From contig NZ_FNIX01000008.1 in NCBI RefSeq assembly GCF_900104175.1, positions 124,001-188,000 of the forward strand: a stretch of 64,000 nt of DNA. Direction: 5' to 3'. The DNA comes from Lentzea jiangxiensis (GTDB taxonomy: Bacteria; Actinomycetota; Actinomycetes; Mycobacteriales; Pseudonocardiaceae). This document shows, in pieces, positions 35,649-44,530 of this stretch. The notes under the pieces were generated by a model that saw only the letters and a program-made list of their open reading frames with translations, did no database searches and had not been told where the DNA came from. Positions within the stretch are counted from its first letter, which is position 1, and the number at the start of each line of letters is the position of its first letter. A program made the translations under genes and the position numbers.

Positions 35649-35927
35649 CGCTACTCAACTCCCTCATGTGATGTCACGGATCATCGGATCAACGCGCAAG
35701 AATGCGGACAGGAGCCGTCGAAACATCGTCATGATGCAACTAGGCGATCGGTCCGGCGAAGCGGCGCAGAAGGTGCGGCCGCCACAGGCGTGCTTCAACA
35801 GCAGAGGCTTGCCGCACCCGAAATCGACGCTAATCACGAAAAACGGCGTTCGCAACGACAGTGCCCGAAGACGACCTGATTGTGGGCACCTGCAGACCCC
35901 GTCGACGTCCGCCGTCCACCTGCGTTC
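35649..35927 (-). promoter_or_regulatory. Probable promoter region of the ESX operon
   Basis: This 279-base stretch is AT-richer than the flanking genes and precedes the first Esx gene. It is the only sizeable gene-free region upstream of the 34-kb same-strand run, so the main promoter should lie here. I could not identify confident -35/-10 elements. It also follows the stop of the DUF2199-like gene, which is encoded on the same strand upstream, so some read-through is possible. Confidence 0.5.
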
Positions 35928-36812
35928 TCAGACGTGATGGCGAACCGACCGCAGAACGTGCAGAGCCCACTTGTGGTCGCCCGGGTCGCTGTAGAACGCA
36001 CCCAGGCTCAGCGCGGTGCCTTGACGCACCACGTGCGCGTAGAAGTCGTGCTGTGAACGCCCGTCGGCCACCGTCTCCACCCAGAAGGCGTGGGTGATGT
36101 CGACAGCGGTGGGCACGTGCAGCGACTGGTCCCGCGGCACCTCGGGCGCGTTCGCCAGCAACTCGCCCAGGTACTCGCCGGCAGGGCGTTGCAGGGGGTC
36201 GGTCAGCACGTCGACGAACACCGAGCGACCGGGGCTTCCGAACCGCCACCCGCCCTTGCCCAGCGCGGCCACCATGCCTTCTCCGCGCTCGACGCTCCAG
36301 TGCCGGTCGACCCTCACACGGATCGCGAGCGGCAGAGGGCCCGGGAACCAGCTCAGCAAGGTGTCGCGGTCCCACGTCTCGGTGAGCACGCGGCGCAGCA
36401 GCGGGTGCTCGGAGTTCGTGATCGTCGGAGGCTCGTCCACCGCGCGAACCGTCGCCATGACTTCCGCGCCGCGCAACGACTCCGTCCACGGCTTGAGGTC
36501 GTTGCCCAGTGTGCCGTGCAGGACCGTGCCGTCCCAGGAGGAGCCCCGCCACGCTTCGACCGCGCGCTCGAAGTCGGCTTGCCGCGTTTCCATCCACGCC
36601 GTGTAGGTCATGGTCGTGCCGCCGGTGAGCGCGACGGGCAGCAGGCACCGGACGAACGCCTGCCCGGTGGGTACCCGCAGAAAAGCCGCGTTGGCGTTGC
36701 TCTCCGCGCTGGGAACCACGCCGTCCGGCAGCCCCACGGTGACGTCGACGCGATCCGGGTTGCTGAGCGCGGCCCCACAGCAGGCGCACCGCTCAACAGA
36801 CTGTGTCGTCAC
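35928..36812 (-). CDS. DUF2199-like zinc-ribbon protein (294 aa)
   Basis: The N-terminus carries a CACC zinc-ribbon-like pair (residues 9-12), then AFVRCLLPVALTGG, YTAWMETRQADFERAVEAW, LHGTLGNDLKPW and HPLLRRVL, which follow the order of conserved blocks of DUF2199 proteins (FIRG, WGVWV, WLCN, HPLA). The second half (about 180-294) is extra and may be a separate domain ending in a soluble alpha-beta segment. The function is unknown. It lies immediately upstream of the ESX operon on the same strand, but 279 bases away. Confidence 0.6.
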   Translation of the reverse strand: MTTQSVERCACCGAALSNPDRVDVTVGLPDGVVPSAESNANAAFLRVPTGQAFVRCLLPVALTGGTTMTYTAWMETRQADFERAVEAWRGSSWDGTVLHGTLGNDLKPWTESLRGAEVMATVRAVDEPPTITNSEHPLLRRVLTETWDRDTLLSWFPGPLPLAIRVRVDRHWSVERGEGMVAALGKGGWRFGSPGRSVFVDVLTDPLQRPAGEYLGELLANAPEVPRDQSLHVPTAVDITHAFWVETVADGRSQHDFYAHVVRQGTALSLGAFYSDPGDHKWALHVLRSVRHHV

Positions 36813-37216
36813 TCCGGCGAGGCTATGGCGGTGTCACACCACGCCCGTTCGTCCCGCGAACCCGGGGACCCCGAGGGCATCACAAGATGCCCTTTCGCGC
36901 CGCACTCGGTCCACACGGAACGTCCGGTGAGAACGCCGAAGATCGGTGACATCCACTGCTCGGGACACGCTGCGCCAGGACTTTCTCGTCCTCCTCGGGG
37001 CAGGACGTGCACGCCGCAGAACGGATCCCTTCGTGGAGCTCGGTGCCGTTGCCACCGTGCCGCCCGGCTTCCCCTGAACGCACAGTGCGGAGCCATGCTC
37101 CATCCGTGACCACGTCCACCTGCGAAGACCCCGGAAGTGCAGCAAACAGGACACCCCTGGCCACTGAGCGGCGGACGCGTTGCGTTCTTGCTCGGCACCA
37201 CCGCACTCTCGGCGGC
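36813..37216. other. Gene-free stretch between divergent genes
   Basis: These 404 bases separate the minus-strand DUF2199-like gene from the plus-strand MarR gene, so both promoters should lie here. Short open frames exist on the minus strand, one with Cys pairs (SAACTSCPEEDE), but none has a good start signal together with consistent codon bias. I see no recognisable gene. Confidence 0.5.
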
Positions 37217-37669
37217 GTGACGGAAACGTGCACCGCTGACACCAGAGCAGATCCGAGGGTCTCCGACCTGCTCTGCTTCAACCTGTTCGCGGCAGCACGC
37301 GCCGTCACGAGCCTCTACCGCCCGGTCCTCGACCGGGCGGGCATCACCTATCCGCAGTTCCTGGTGCTCGCACTGCTGTGGGAACAGGACCAGCGCCCGA
37401 TCCGCGAGCTCGTGCAGGAGCTGGGCCTCGACTACAGCACCTTGTCACCGCTCGTCAGAAGGCTGGAGAACAACGGGTTCCTGCGGCGCAGGAACCGACC
37501 GGGCGACAAGCGCTGGGTGCACGTCGAACTCACCGGCGAGGGCCGCGCACTGCGGTGGATCGTCACCGCGCTGACGGAGAAGCTGCGTGCGGCACTGGAG
37601 ATGGACGACGAGGAGCTCGTCGTTCTGCGCAGTGCGCTGCAGAGGCTGCAGCACAACGCCTCACACTGA
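37217..37669 (+). CDS. OhrR-like MarR-family transcriptional regulator (150 aa)
   Basis: GTG 37217 begins a MarR-size protein. The block LLCFNLFAAARAVTSLYRPVLDRAGITYPQFLVLALLWE matches the OhrR branch, including the N-terminal cysteine (C20) that senses organic peroxides. A winged helix follows (LVQELGLDYSTLSPLVRRLENNGFLRRRNRPGDKRWVHVELT). OhrR repressors release DNA when this Cys is oxidised. The usual partner, an Ohr peroxidase, is absent; instead a secreted alpha/beta hydrolase follows 112 bases downstream, with an operator-like repeat between them. Confidence 0.88.
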   Translation: MTETCTADTRADPRVSDLLCFNLFAAARAVTSLYRPVLDRAGITYPQFLVLALLWEQDQRPIRELVQELGLDYSTLSPLVRRLENNGFLRRRNRPGDKRWVHVELTGEGRALRWIVTALTEKLRAALEMDDEELVVLRSALQRLQHNASH

Positions 37670-37711
37670 GAAGACTCCGAACACATCGCTCATTCGGATC
37701 GCCCGCACCGG

Positions 37712-37733
37712 ATTTAATCGCACACGATCTAAT
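37712..37733. promoter_or_regulatory. Candidate OhrR operator upstream of the hydrolase gene
   Basis: Half-sites ATTTAATCG (37712-37720) and CGATCTAAT (37725-37733) form an inverted repeat (7 of 9 positions) around a CACA spacer. The same DNA can also be read as two tandem 15-bp units (37711-37725 and 37726-37740) with one mismatch. OhrR boxes are AT-rich inverted repeats, and this one lies between the OhrR-like gene and the hydrolase start, so regulation of the hydrolase by the upstream MarR protein is likely. Confidence 0.55.
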
Positions 37734-37781
37734 CGCACACACCGCATCATCGCGAGGTGGTGCTCGACGAAAGGAAGAGCA

Positions 37782-38573
37782 ATGCGCTTCCGGAAGGTTC
37801 TCGCGCTGGCCGCGGCCATGCTCGCCATGTCGGCGGTGGTGCCGTCGGCGACGGCGGACCAAAGACCCCCGAAGTCACCGAAACCGACCATCGTGCTGGT
37901 GCACGGCGCGTTCGCCGAGTCGGCCAGTTGGAACGGCGTCGTGGAACGCCTGAAGCGCAAGGGCTATCCCGTCGTCGCCGTCGCCAACCCGCTGCGCTCG
38001 CTCAGCGGTGACGCCGCGTACGTGCGCAAGGTGCTGGGCACGATCAACGGCCCCGTCGTGATCGCCGGTCACTCCTACGGGGGCATGGTGCTGTCGAACG
38101 CGGCCACCGGGAACCCGAACGTGAAGGGCCTCGTCTACATCGCCTCCTTCGCGCCGGAGTCCGGCGAGAGCACGTTCGACCTGGCGAACAAGTACCCCGG
38201 CAACGTGCTCGGCGAGGCGCTGGACAAGATCGACCTGGGCGACGGCGACCACGACCTGGTGATCCAGCAGGACAAGTTCCGCTCCTACTTCGCCGCGGAC
38301 GTCGACCGCGAGACGGCGGAGCTCGCCGCCGCGACGCAGCGACCGGTGCGCGAAGCCGCGCTGGCCGAGGCCTCCGGCGAGCCGGCCTGGCACGACGTCC
38401 CGTCCTGGTTCCTGCTGACCGGCAAGGACAGGACGATCCCGTTGCAGGCGCAGAAGTTCATGGCCGAGCGCGCCAAGGCACGCGGCGTCGTCGAGCTTCC
38501 CCGCGCCTCGCACGCGGTCGCGGTGTCCGAGCCGGGGGCCGTCACGGACCTGATCATCCGCGCGGCTCGCTGA
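37782..38573 (+). CDS. Secreted alpha/beta-fold hydrolase (263 aa)
   Basis: ATG 37782 has AAAGGAAG upstream. Residues 1-26 are a signal peptide (RFRKVLALAAAMLAMSAVV, cleavage near TADQ). The mature part is an alpha/beta hydrolase with the oxyanion HGAF, nucleophile elbow GHSYGG (S98), an acid near LLTGKDRTIP and H in ASHAVAVS. This is the small esterase/haloperoxidase-like family acting on esters or similar bonds; the substrate is unknown. It is probably controlled by the upstream OhrR-like regulator. A strong hairpin follows. Confidence 0.9.
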   Translation: MRFRKVLALAAAMLAMSAVVPSATADQRPPKSPKPTIVLVHGAFAESASWNGVVERLKRKGYPVVAVANPLRSLSGDAAYVRKVLGTINGPVVIAGHSYGGMVLSNAATGNPNVKGLVYIASFAPESGESTFDLANKYPGNVLGEALDKIDLGDGDHDLVIQQDKFRSYFAADVDRETAELAAATQRPVREAALAEASGEPAWHDVPSWFLLTGKDRTIPLQAQKFMAERAKARGVVELPRASHAVAVSEPGAVTDLIIRAAR

Positions 38574-38615
38574 CCGCACTTCCCAGGACCGGGGACACCC
38601 CTCTCCCCCTGTGCC

Positions 38616-38662
38616 ACGACCGGGCCAGGCGAGTGCTCCCCCACCTCGCCCGGCCCGGTCGT
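38616..38662. terminator. Bidirectional hairpin terminator
   Basis: The arms at 38616-38633 and 38645-38662 pair over 18 positions with one mismatch around an 11-base loop. It lies 43 bases after the hydrolase stop and 15 bases before the stop of the small convergent ORF, so it can serve both. Confidence 0.8.
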
Positions 38663-38676
38663 CCACCTCCACGTCC

Positions 38677-38910
38677 TCACGGGAGCAGGACGTCCTCGAT
38701 CTCGTTCTGCCCGCGGGGGTTCAGGTAACCCCGGAAGAAGCCGTGCCATACGACCGCGCACGTGTCGTGACCGCGGATCCCCTGCATCCGTTGCGCCAAC
38801 CAGCCGGCCGCGTCGAACAGTTCCCCCGAGACCGCACCGCCGGTGGACACGAGCCTCGGCGCAGGAGAAGCGGCACTCCGGGACGCGACGACCCCTTCCG
38901 ATGCGTCCAC
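38677..38910 (-). CDS. Small hypothetical protein or gene fragment (77 aa)
   Basis: The last 50 codons (GELFDAAGWLAQRMQG to EIEDVLLP) show strong G/C third-position bias, and the stop is immediately followed by a strong terminator hairpin, which supports real coding. GTG 38910 gives 77 residues; an internal GTG (VSTGGAVSG) would give about 57. I recognise no family. It may be an intact small gene or the 3' end of a decayed one. Confidence 0.4.
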   Translation of the reverse strand: MDASEGVVASRSAASPAPRLVSTGGAVSGELFDAAGWLAQRMQGIRGHDTCAVVWHGFFRGYLNPRGQNEIEDVLLP

Positions 38911-39097
38911 ACGAGACCGCAGGCATGAACCGGAAGCCCCGCACGCGACTTCCCGCTCACCTGTGCGCCGGGCACCACTCCGGAACGCGTCATTACCGGC
39001 GGGTACCAGGATTCGTCAGCCCCGAACCTGCTCGCAGCGAGCAGACTCCCCGTTCACCGCGCCGCCGCCACGCGTTGTGCGCACTACCATCACAAGC

Positions 39098-42000
39098 ATG
39101 TGGCCTCTCGTTCGATCTTCCGACGAAGAGATCGCTGCTTGCCGACCAGGTCTCACGTTCTCCGTGTTCGGCACGGTACGAGCATGGCGGGACAAAGCCG
39201 AGCTGGATCTCGGGTCACCGCAGCAGCGGCTCACCCTCGCCGTCCTCCTCCTGGCCGAAGGCCGCGCGGTCCAGGCACCGGAGATCATCCACGCGCTGTG
39301 GGGAGAAAGGGCTCCTCAAGCGGCGAGAGGAACGGTGCGCACCTATGTCTACCGGTTGCGGAAGCTGCTGAACGGCGACGCCGCCCCGGATGGCGCCGTT
39401 CTCCGGTCGGAGGGGAACGGTTACCAGCTGGTGCTGGCGGACGACCAGCTGGACCTGAGCCGCTTCCTGCGCCTGGTTCGCGCCGCGGAGGCGGCGGCCA
39501 CCGCTCACGACCGCCACCGCGCGGTGGCGTTGCTGCACGCCGCCGTGACCGAGTTGAGAGACGAACCGCTGAGAGGGATCCCCGGCGACTGGGCTGAGAC
39601 GGAGCGCCGCCGGCTCGGCCGGCTCGCCGTGCGGACCGTCGAGTTGCTGTCCGAGCACCAGCTCGATCTCGGCGGACGGGTCGACGTCCTGGACCAGCTG
39701 ATGGCCATGTCGGAGGCGGAACCCCTCCGGGAGCGCGTGCACGAGTTGCTCATCCGCGCGTTGTGCCGGGAGAGAAGGCCCGCCGAGGCTCTCGCCGTGT
39801 ACGAGAAGCTGCGCACGACACTGCGGGAAGAGCTCGGTGTGGAGCCGAGCCCCGCGTTGCGCGAGCTGTACGCCAGGGTCCTGCGGGCGGACCCGGCTTT
39901 GTCGGCCGCCACCGCGCCTGCGCCCGGTCACAGCGCGCCGATGGCGCGTTCGGCGCTGATGCCGGCGGCTTTGCCGGTGTTCGCCGGCCGGGAAGCGGAG
40001 CTGCGGGAGCTGAACTCCGTGCTGGACGACACGACGGCACCGAGGACCGTCATCGTGCACGGCACCGCGGGGGTCGGCAAGACCACGTTCGTGGTGCAGT
40101 GGGCGAGCCGGGTCGCGTCGTCCTTCCCGGACGGTCAGTTCTTCGTGAACCTGCGCGGCTTCGAGAGCGAGGACGCCGCCCGTGATCCGGCGGAGGTGCT
40201 CCACGAGCTGCTGGACGCCCTGGACCTGCCGTCGGCGAACAGGCCGTCCGGACTCGACGGTCTGATCGCGCTGTACCGCGGTGTCCTGGCCGAGCGCCGG
40301 GCACTGGTGGTCCTGGACAACGCCAGGGACAGCAAGCAGGTGCTCCCCCTGCTCTCGGCGGCGCCCGGCTGCCTGGTGGTGATCACCAGCAGGAGGGAGC
40401 TGACCTCGCTGGTCGCGTCGACCGGGGCGCATTCGACCAAGATCGGTCTGCTCGACATGGAGGAGTCGGTGGCGTTGATGACGCACCGGCTCGGTGAACA
40501 GCGCGTGCTCCGGGAACTGCCGGCGGTGCGGACGATCGCCACGATGTGCGCGCACCTGCCGCTTGCCCTGGCCGTCGCGGCCGCCCGGATCGCGAGCAAT
40601 CCGAAGCTGCGGCTCTCGGACATCGCCGACCAGCTCACCAGCGAGGTCGAGCCCGGCCTGGACTTCCTGTCCACCGACGATCCGCGCAGTGACGTCCGCA
40701 CGGTGTTGTCGTGGTCGTACCGCGCCCTGAGCCCGGAAGCCGCGCGGACGTTCAGGCTGCTCGCCCTGTTGCCGTTGAGCCGGACCACCACGCCCGCGGT
40801 CGCGAGCCTGACCGCGTTGTCGGTGCCGCGCGCCAGGGCCGTGCTGCGGGAGTTGAGCGCCCTGTGCCTGATCAACGAGGACGGGCCCGGTCAGTTCAGC
40901 TGGCACGACCTGCTGAGGGAGTACGCGGCCGAGGTCCTGGAGGACACCGTTGACGTCGAGGAGCAGCGGGCGGCGTGCCACCGCCTCCTGGGGCACTACC
41001 TCGTCCTGACGCGGAGCGCGTCGCTGCAACTGCTGGCGACCGACGACCTGCCCGACCTCCCGCAACTCCCACCCGGCGTGACCGCGCAGTCCGTCGACGA
41101 CCTGCTGTCGGCTTTCGACATGTTCGCGTTCCAGCGCGACACGTTGCTCTCGCTGTTCGACTTCGCCACCAGGTGGGGTCTCGAATCGTTGTCCTGGCAA
41201 CTGGCGTGGTACCTGCGTTACTACCTCGACCAGGCGTTCCTGTGGCAGGAGATGGCGGCGGTCAACGAGCTCGCCCTGGCGTGGGCGAAGAGCGCCGGCG
41301 ATCGGCTGGCGACCGGTTACGCCCGCAGGGGCCTCGCCAGGGCCGCAGCCATGCTCGGCGACGTGAAGTCCGGCGCACGGCACCTGAGGGCCGCGATCCA
41401 GGCGTTCGAGGCGAGCGGCGACCGCCAGGCAGAGGGCTACGCGCACCTGCAGGCCGCCAACTGGCTGATCTACATCGGCCAGGCGGAGGCCGGACTCGAC
41501 CACGCCGGGAAAGCGTGCGCCCTGTTCCGCGCAACCGCGTCCCACCACCAGGAAGAAGCTCTGCGGGAGGTCACCGCCCTCTCGCACGTGAAGGCCGGGC
41601 GCTACAGCGATGTGGTGGACACCCTGCTCAGGACCCTGACCGCGGACTACGACTCCGGCGCGACGCTCAAGCTGCTGCGCAAGATCGAGCACTTGACCGG
41701 GGCGTACGAATGGCTTGGTGAGTACCACAAAGCGGCGGAACTGCACGAGTCCGCACTGAAATTGATCTTGGAACTCACCGATGCCGACTGGGGGCGACTG
41801 CCCTACAGCTTCGAGGAGCAGTTCGCCACGCAGAGCTTCCTGCTGGCTCGTACGCTCTACATGGCAGGAGAGACCGATCGGGCGCTGGTGGTGCAACGCG
41901 AGGCGCTCAAAGGACTTCACTCGCTCTTCCGGAAACACCACATGTTCGTGGCGTTCCGGCAACCCGACGCGGCCGGCGCCAGGCAGGCCCTCGCCGAGCT

Positions 42001-42190
42001 CGAGGGCGTGCTCGCCGAGCAGCGGCTGGATCACCGGTGGTTCACGGCGAGCGTGCGCGCGGTGGACCGACTGGCCTCGGTGATGACGCGGACGGGAACG
42101 TCTCGTTGCCTGCTCGAGCTGCAGGACGGGAACCCCGCCCCTTTCGCGGGACCGAAGGCATCGCCGTACCGCGACAACGCGATCCGGTGA
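39098..42190 (+). CDS. SARP-family regulator with NB-ARC ATPase and TPR domains (1030 aa)
   Basis: I place the start at ATG 39098. Residues 15-110 are an OmpR-type winged helix (FSVFGTVRAWRDKAELDLGSPQQRLTLAVLLL), and 115-265 a BTAD domain ending ELGVEPSPALRELYARVL, the AfsR/DnrI/RedD (SARP) arrangement. An NB-ARC ATPase follows with P-loop GTAGVGKTT (322-330) and VLDN-type Walker B near 405. TPR-like helices fill the C-terminus. AfsR-type regulators activate secondary-metabolism genes. No biosynthetic core gene lies adjacent; the nearest candidates are the P450 and the methyltransferases 4-14 kb away. Confidence 0.92.
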   Translation: MWPLVRSSDEEIAACRPGLTFSVFGTVRAWRDKAELDLGSPQQRLTLAVLLLAEGRAVQAPEIIHALWGERAPQAARGTVRTYVYRLRKLLNGDAAPDGAVLRSEGNGYQLVLADDQLDLSRFLRLVRAAEAAATAHDRHRAVALLHAAVTELRDEPLRGIPGDWAETERRRLGRLAVRTVELLSEHQLDLGGRVDVLDQLMAMSEAEPLRERVHELLIRALCRERRPAEALAVYEKLRTTLREELGVEPSPALRELYARVLRADPALSAATAPAPGHSAPMARSALMPAALPVFAGREAELRELNSVLDDTTAPRTVIVHGTAGVGKTTFVVQWASRVASSFPDGQFFVNLRGFESEDAARDPAEVLHELLDALDLPSANRPSGLDGLIALYRGVLAERRALVVLDNARDSKQVLPLLSAAPGCLVVITSRRELTSLVASTGAHSTKIGLLDMEESVALMTHRLGEQRVLRELPAVRTIATMCAHLPLALAVAAARIASNPKLRLSDIADQLTSEVEPGLDFLSTDDPRSDVRTVLSWSYRALSPEAARTFRLLALLPLSRTTTPAVASLTALSVPRARAVLRELSALCLINEDGPGQFSWHDLLREYAAEVLEDTVDVEEQRAACHRLLGHYLVLTRSASLQLLATDDLPDLPQLPPGVTAQSVDDLLSAFDMFAFQRDTLLSLFDFATRWGLESLSWQLAWYLRYYLDQAFLWQEMAAVNELALAWAKSAGDRLATGYARRGLARAAAMLGDVKSGARHLRAAIQAFEASGDRQAEGYAHLQAANWLIYIGQAEAGLDHAGKACALFRATASHHQEEALREVTALSHVKAGRYSDVVDTLLRTLTADYDSGATLKLLRKIEHLTGAYEWLGEYHKAAELHESALKLILELTDADWGRLPYSFEEQFATQSFLLARTLYMAGETDRALVVQREALKGLHSLFRKHHMFVAFRQPDAAGARQALAELEGVLAEQRLDHRWFTASVRAVDRLASVMTRTGTSRCLLELQDGNPAPFAGPKASPYRDNAIR

Positions 42191-42207
42191 TGACACCGCT
42201 CGCCGCA

Positions 42208-42230
42208 TCACACCCGGACCACAGGTGTGA
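42208..42230. terminator. Candidate hairpin between convergent genes
   Basis: TCACACC (42208-42214) pairs with GGTGTGA (42224-42230) around a 9-base loop, in the 61-base gap between the stops of the SARP gene and the DUF1345 gene. Confidence 0.4.
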
Positions 42231-42251
42231 CGCGACGACCCGGCTCAGGTC

Positions 42252-42875
42252 CTAGTCACCGGTGATCACACCGATCGCGATACCGAGCGTGATCGTGTTG
42301 TAGATGAACGAAAGCACGCCGTGTGCCAGCACCCGAACCCGGATCGCCGGACCGTTCGTCTCGACGTCCGACACCGCGAAGGTGGTGCCGGTCGTGAAGG
42401 CGAAGTACGTGAAGTCGGCGTAGGTGGGCCGGGGCGATCCCGGGAAGACCAGGATCTCCTCCGGCAGAGCCGCGAAGTAGGCCTGGGCGTAGCGCTCCGC
42501 GTAGCCGAAGTGGAGGATCGCCCACGCCAGGAGCACGGCCGGAACCGAGATCAGCTTGTTGACCAGGTCGGCCTCGTCTCCGGCGTCACCGACTCCCATG
42601 ACGATGGAGACACCCGCGGTGATGCCCACGATTCCGCTGAAGACGGTGAACCACAGGCCCGCACGCGGGCCGAGTGCCAAGCGCAACCAGTCGTCGGACT
42701 GCTTGCCGCGCCTGCTGGCGCGGACACGCGCGATGCGGACGCCGAGGTAGATGACGGCGACGACGTCCCACGCCGCCGTCCAGACCTGTTCTGCCGAGAT
42801 GAAGACCATGACGCCGAGGGCGATGAGTACTACTTCGATCGCGCGGGACAGCGCGAACCGAGCGCTCTTGATCAC
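42252..42875 (-). CDS. DUF1345 membrane protein (207 aa)
   Basis: The protein has about five hydrophobic helices and the DUF1345 signature YADFTYFAFTTGTTFAVSDVE followed by R...AHGVLSFIYNTITLGIAIGV. Length and topology match the family. Its function is unknown. It is transcribed convergently to the SARP gene and appears monocistronic. Confidence 0.88.
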   Translation of the reverse strand: MIKSARFALSRAIEVVLIALGVMVFISAEQVWTAAWDVVAVIYLGVRIARVRASRRGKQSDDWLRLALGPRAGLWFTVFSGIVGITAGVSIVMGVGDAGDEADLVNKLISVPAVLLAWAILHFGYAERYAQAYFAALPEEILVFPGSPRPTYADFTYFAFTTGTTFAVSDVETNGPAIRVRVLAHGVLSFIYNTITLGIAIGVITGD

Positions 42876-43234
42876 TTGAGTTCCTAGCTGGCAAGGAAAA
42901 GGACTCGCACAGTGAAGCGCGTGCGCGGCCCGCCGATGTCCACTGAGGACTCAAAGGGGCTCGTACTCGGCGCCAAGGGGCACTTTTCGAGTGACGAGCC
43001 ACGACGCCGAAGCACCTGCGGTGCCCTGCGGAGCAGTGATCATGGCACTCGGAGTGCACCACCTCGTCGCGGTGCTTGTGTTCGGGACGCCCGCGATCGA
43101 CACTTCCGCCCGCAGTGACTGTCCCCCCAACCCCGCACGCGGTCCACACCCCCTCCCGCATGCGGGGTGGACGCGGGGTGGAGCTGACATGCCGAGCTCC
43201 ACCCCGCGTCGCAAAACTCCTCGAACACGTCCTG
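42876..43234. other. Gene-free stretch with GC-rich imperfect hairpin
   Basis: These 359 bases lie between the DUF1345 start and the terminator of the I36-like gene. Both genes are minus-strand, so the DUF1345 promoter is expected near 42880-43000. An imperfect GC-rich inverted repeat (GTCCAC 43142-43147 with GTGGAC 43167-43172, flanked by C and G runs) may be a second terminator. I see no supported gene. Confidence 0.5.
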
Positions 43235-43270
43235 CGCCGGTGCGCCGCCCTCGCGAGCGGCGCACCGGCG
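43235..43270 (-). terminator. Strong 14-bp-stem terminator of the I36-like gene
   Basis: 43235-43248 pairs perfectly with 43257-43270 around an 8-base loop, starting 8 bases beyond the stop of the small secreted protein gene. Confidence 0.85.
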
Positions 43271-43277
43271 TTCGGTG

Positions 43278-43622
43278 TCAGAGGGCGCGGAACGCCCGCA
43301 CCTCGTGGCTCGGGTAGCTGTGGAAGTTGTTGGCGGGCTCGACCAGGACGAGCTGAGTGCAGGCCGTGTCCTCGTAGAGGGCGATTCGGCGCTCGGTGGC
43401 GTTGATGAGCGCCTTGGCGACGAAAGGCAGAGCCGTGCAGGTAGTGCTCGGGTTGCCGTACTTCTTCGGCACGGTGTTCGCCCGGACCGAGTCGTAGAAG
43501 CAGGCCACGCCGGGCTCACAGGCCGTCGGGCTCGACGCCGGGGCCGATGCCTGCGCGGTGACCGGCGCGACGACCAGGGCCATGCCCAGTGCCGCGAACG
43601 CGGCGAGAACTCGTTTTTTCAC
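43278..43622 (-). CDS. Small secreted Cys-containing protein, peptidase-inhibitor I36-like (114 aa)
   Basis: Residues 1-26 form a clear signal peptide (KKRVLAAFAALGMALVVAPVTAQA). The mature 88 residues carry four cysteines (CEPGVACFYDS, STTCTALPF, EDTACTQLV), resembling the CPxGxxCLY-type start of the secreted I36/SMI-like family of actinobacteria. The actual activity is unknown. Two copies of a 14-bp motif shared with the neighbouring MarR promoter lie 100-151 bases upstream, so control by that MarR protein is likely. Confidence 0.7.
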   Translation of the reverse strand: MKKRVLAAFAALGMALVVAPVTAQASAPASSPTACEPGVACFYDSVRANTVPKKYGNPSTTCTALPFVAKALINATERRIALYEDTACTQLVLVEPANNFHSYPSHEVRAFRAL

Positions 43623-43721
43623 GTCGAACCTCCAGATGGTGTTGACAGATCCCCGCGCCCGCGGGCTGACCTCCGGGCACGAGACAGGTGCCCTGCTCGA
43701 GGGCGGGCACGACCCACAGTA

Positions 43722-43773
43722 GTTGAAAGTTCAGCTTGTCGGCCCAGCCTAGCCCAGACGCTGAAATTTCAAC
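43722..43773. promoter_or_regulatory. Two MarR operator-like sites upstream of the secreted-protein gene
   Basis: Sites at 43722-43735 (minus-strand reading GCTGAACTTTCAAC) and 43760-43773 (GCTGAAATTTCAAC) match each other in 13 of 14 positions and match a third site in the MarR promoter. The core TGAA-N-TTTCA is palindromic. Centres are 38 bp apart. They lie in the probable promoter of the I36-like gene. The rest of 43623-43989 shows no gene. Confidence 0.7.
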
Positions 43774-43989
43774 AGCGTGGGAGTGGAAGGTGTCAGATCC
43801 CGGACACCCGAACGCGGATGATCCGCCACCGTGGCGCGGCTTCGTGCCGACCTCGACTTTTGCTCCAGGTTCACCTCGGGCACGCCCGAAGCGGAGCGCT
43901 GACCTCTCGTCCGCCCACCACGACCTGCCCGCACCGGACTCAGGACTGCGACGGCACGGCGCACCGAAGCGCCGGCCGGAGTCCTCGCG

Positions 43990-44481
43990 TCACTCGCCGG
44001 GCCAGCCCATTCTGGCGAGGGCGGCGCCATCGGCCATCCCGGTCGCCAGCAACGTGCTGATCTCCCGCAGCGACTGCTGCTGCTCGTGGCTGAGACGGTC
44101 GAAGACGAGCTCGCGAACCTGCTCGACGTGCTGCCGCGCGGCACGCCTCACCTCTTTGAGCCCCTCCGCGGTGAGAACGGCGTTCTGACCCCTGCCGTCG
44201 CCGCCCGCGTCCTCCCGGCGGACCCAGCCGTCCCGCGCCAGGCGGTCGATCGTGTGGCTCAGCCTGCTGCGGTCGAACACGCACGCCGCCGCGAGGTCCG
44301 CCATGCGCATGGACCGCCCTGGCGCTTCGGACAACCTCGACAGCACGTCGTAGTAGGAGAAGGAGAGCCCCGACTGACGTTTCAGGTCGCGCTCGACCCG
44401 GTCCATCATGAGCTTGCTGGCGATGATGAAACTGCGCCAGGTCGCCTGCTCCTCGTCGTCCAGCCATCGGGTCTTCGGCAT
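43990..44481 (-). CDS. MarR-family transcriptional regulator (163 aa)
   Basis: ATG 44481 is preceded by GGAGGA, so I prefer it to the longer frame. The core SYYDVLSRLSEAPGRSMRMADLAAACVFDRSRLSHTIDRLARDGWVRREDAGGDGRGQNAVLT is the MarR winged helix, with the wing at DAGGDGRGQ. C-terminal dimer helices complete it. A GCTGAAGTTTCAAC site lies 50 bases upstream of its start, suggesting autoregulation, and two more such sites precede the secreted-protein gene downstream. Confidence 0.92.
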   Translation of the reverse strand: MPKTRWLDDEEQATWRSFIIASKLMMDRVERDLKRQSGLSFSYYDVLSRLSEAPGRSMRMADLAAACVFDRSRLSHTIDRLARDGWVRREDAGGDGRGQNAVLTAEGLKEVRRAARQHVEQVRELVFDRLSHEQQQSLREISTLLATGMADGAALARMGWPGE

Positions 44482-44530
44482 GTCGTCCTCCGCGACCGGG
44501 GCCTCGTCTCCCCCGAACCCTACCGCGCCC

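Noticed and set aside
36809-37201. Minus-strand frame with Cys pairs upstream of the MarR gene
   Set aside because: Two competing frames look equally weak, with no ribosome binding site and no recognisable zinc-finger spacing.
39215-42211. A 998-codon minus-strand open frame
   Set aside because: It is antisense to the SARP/NB-ARC gene, which has all expected motifs; the antisense translation has none.
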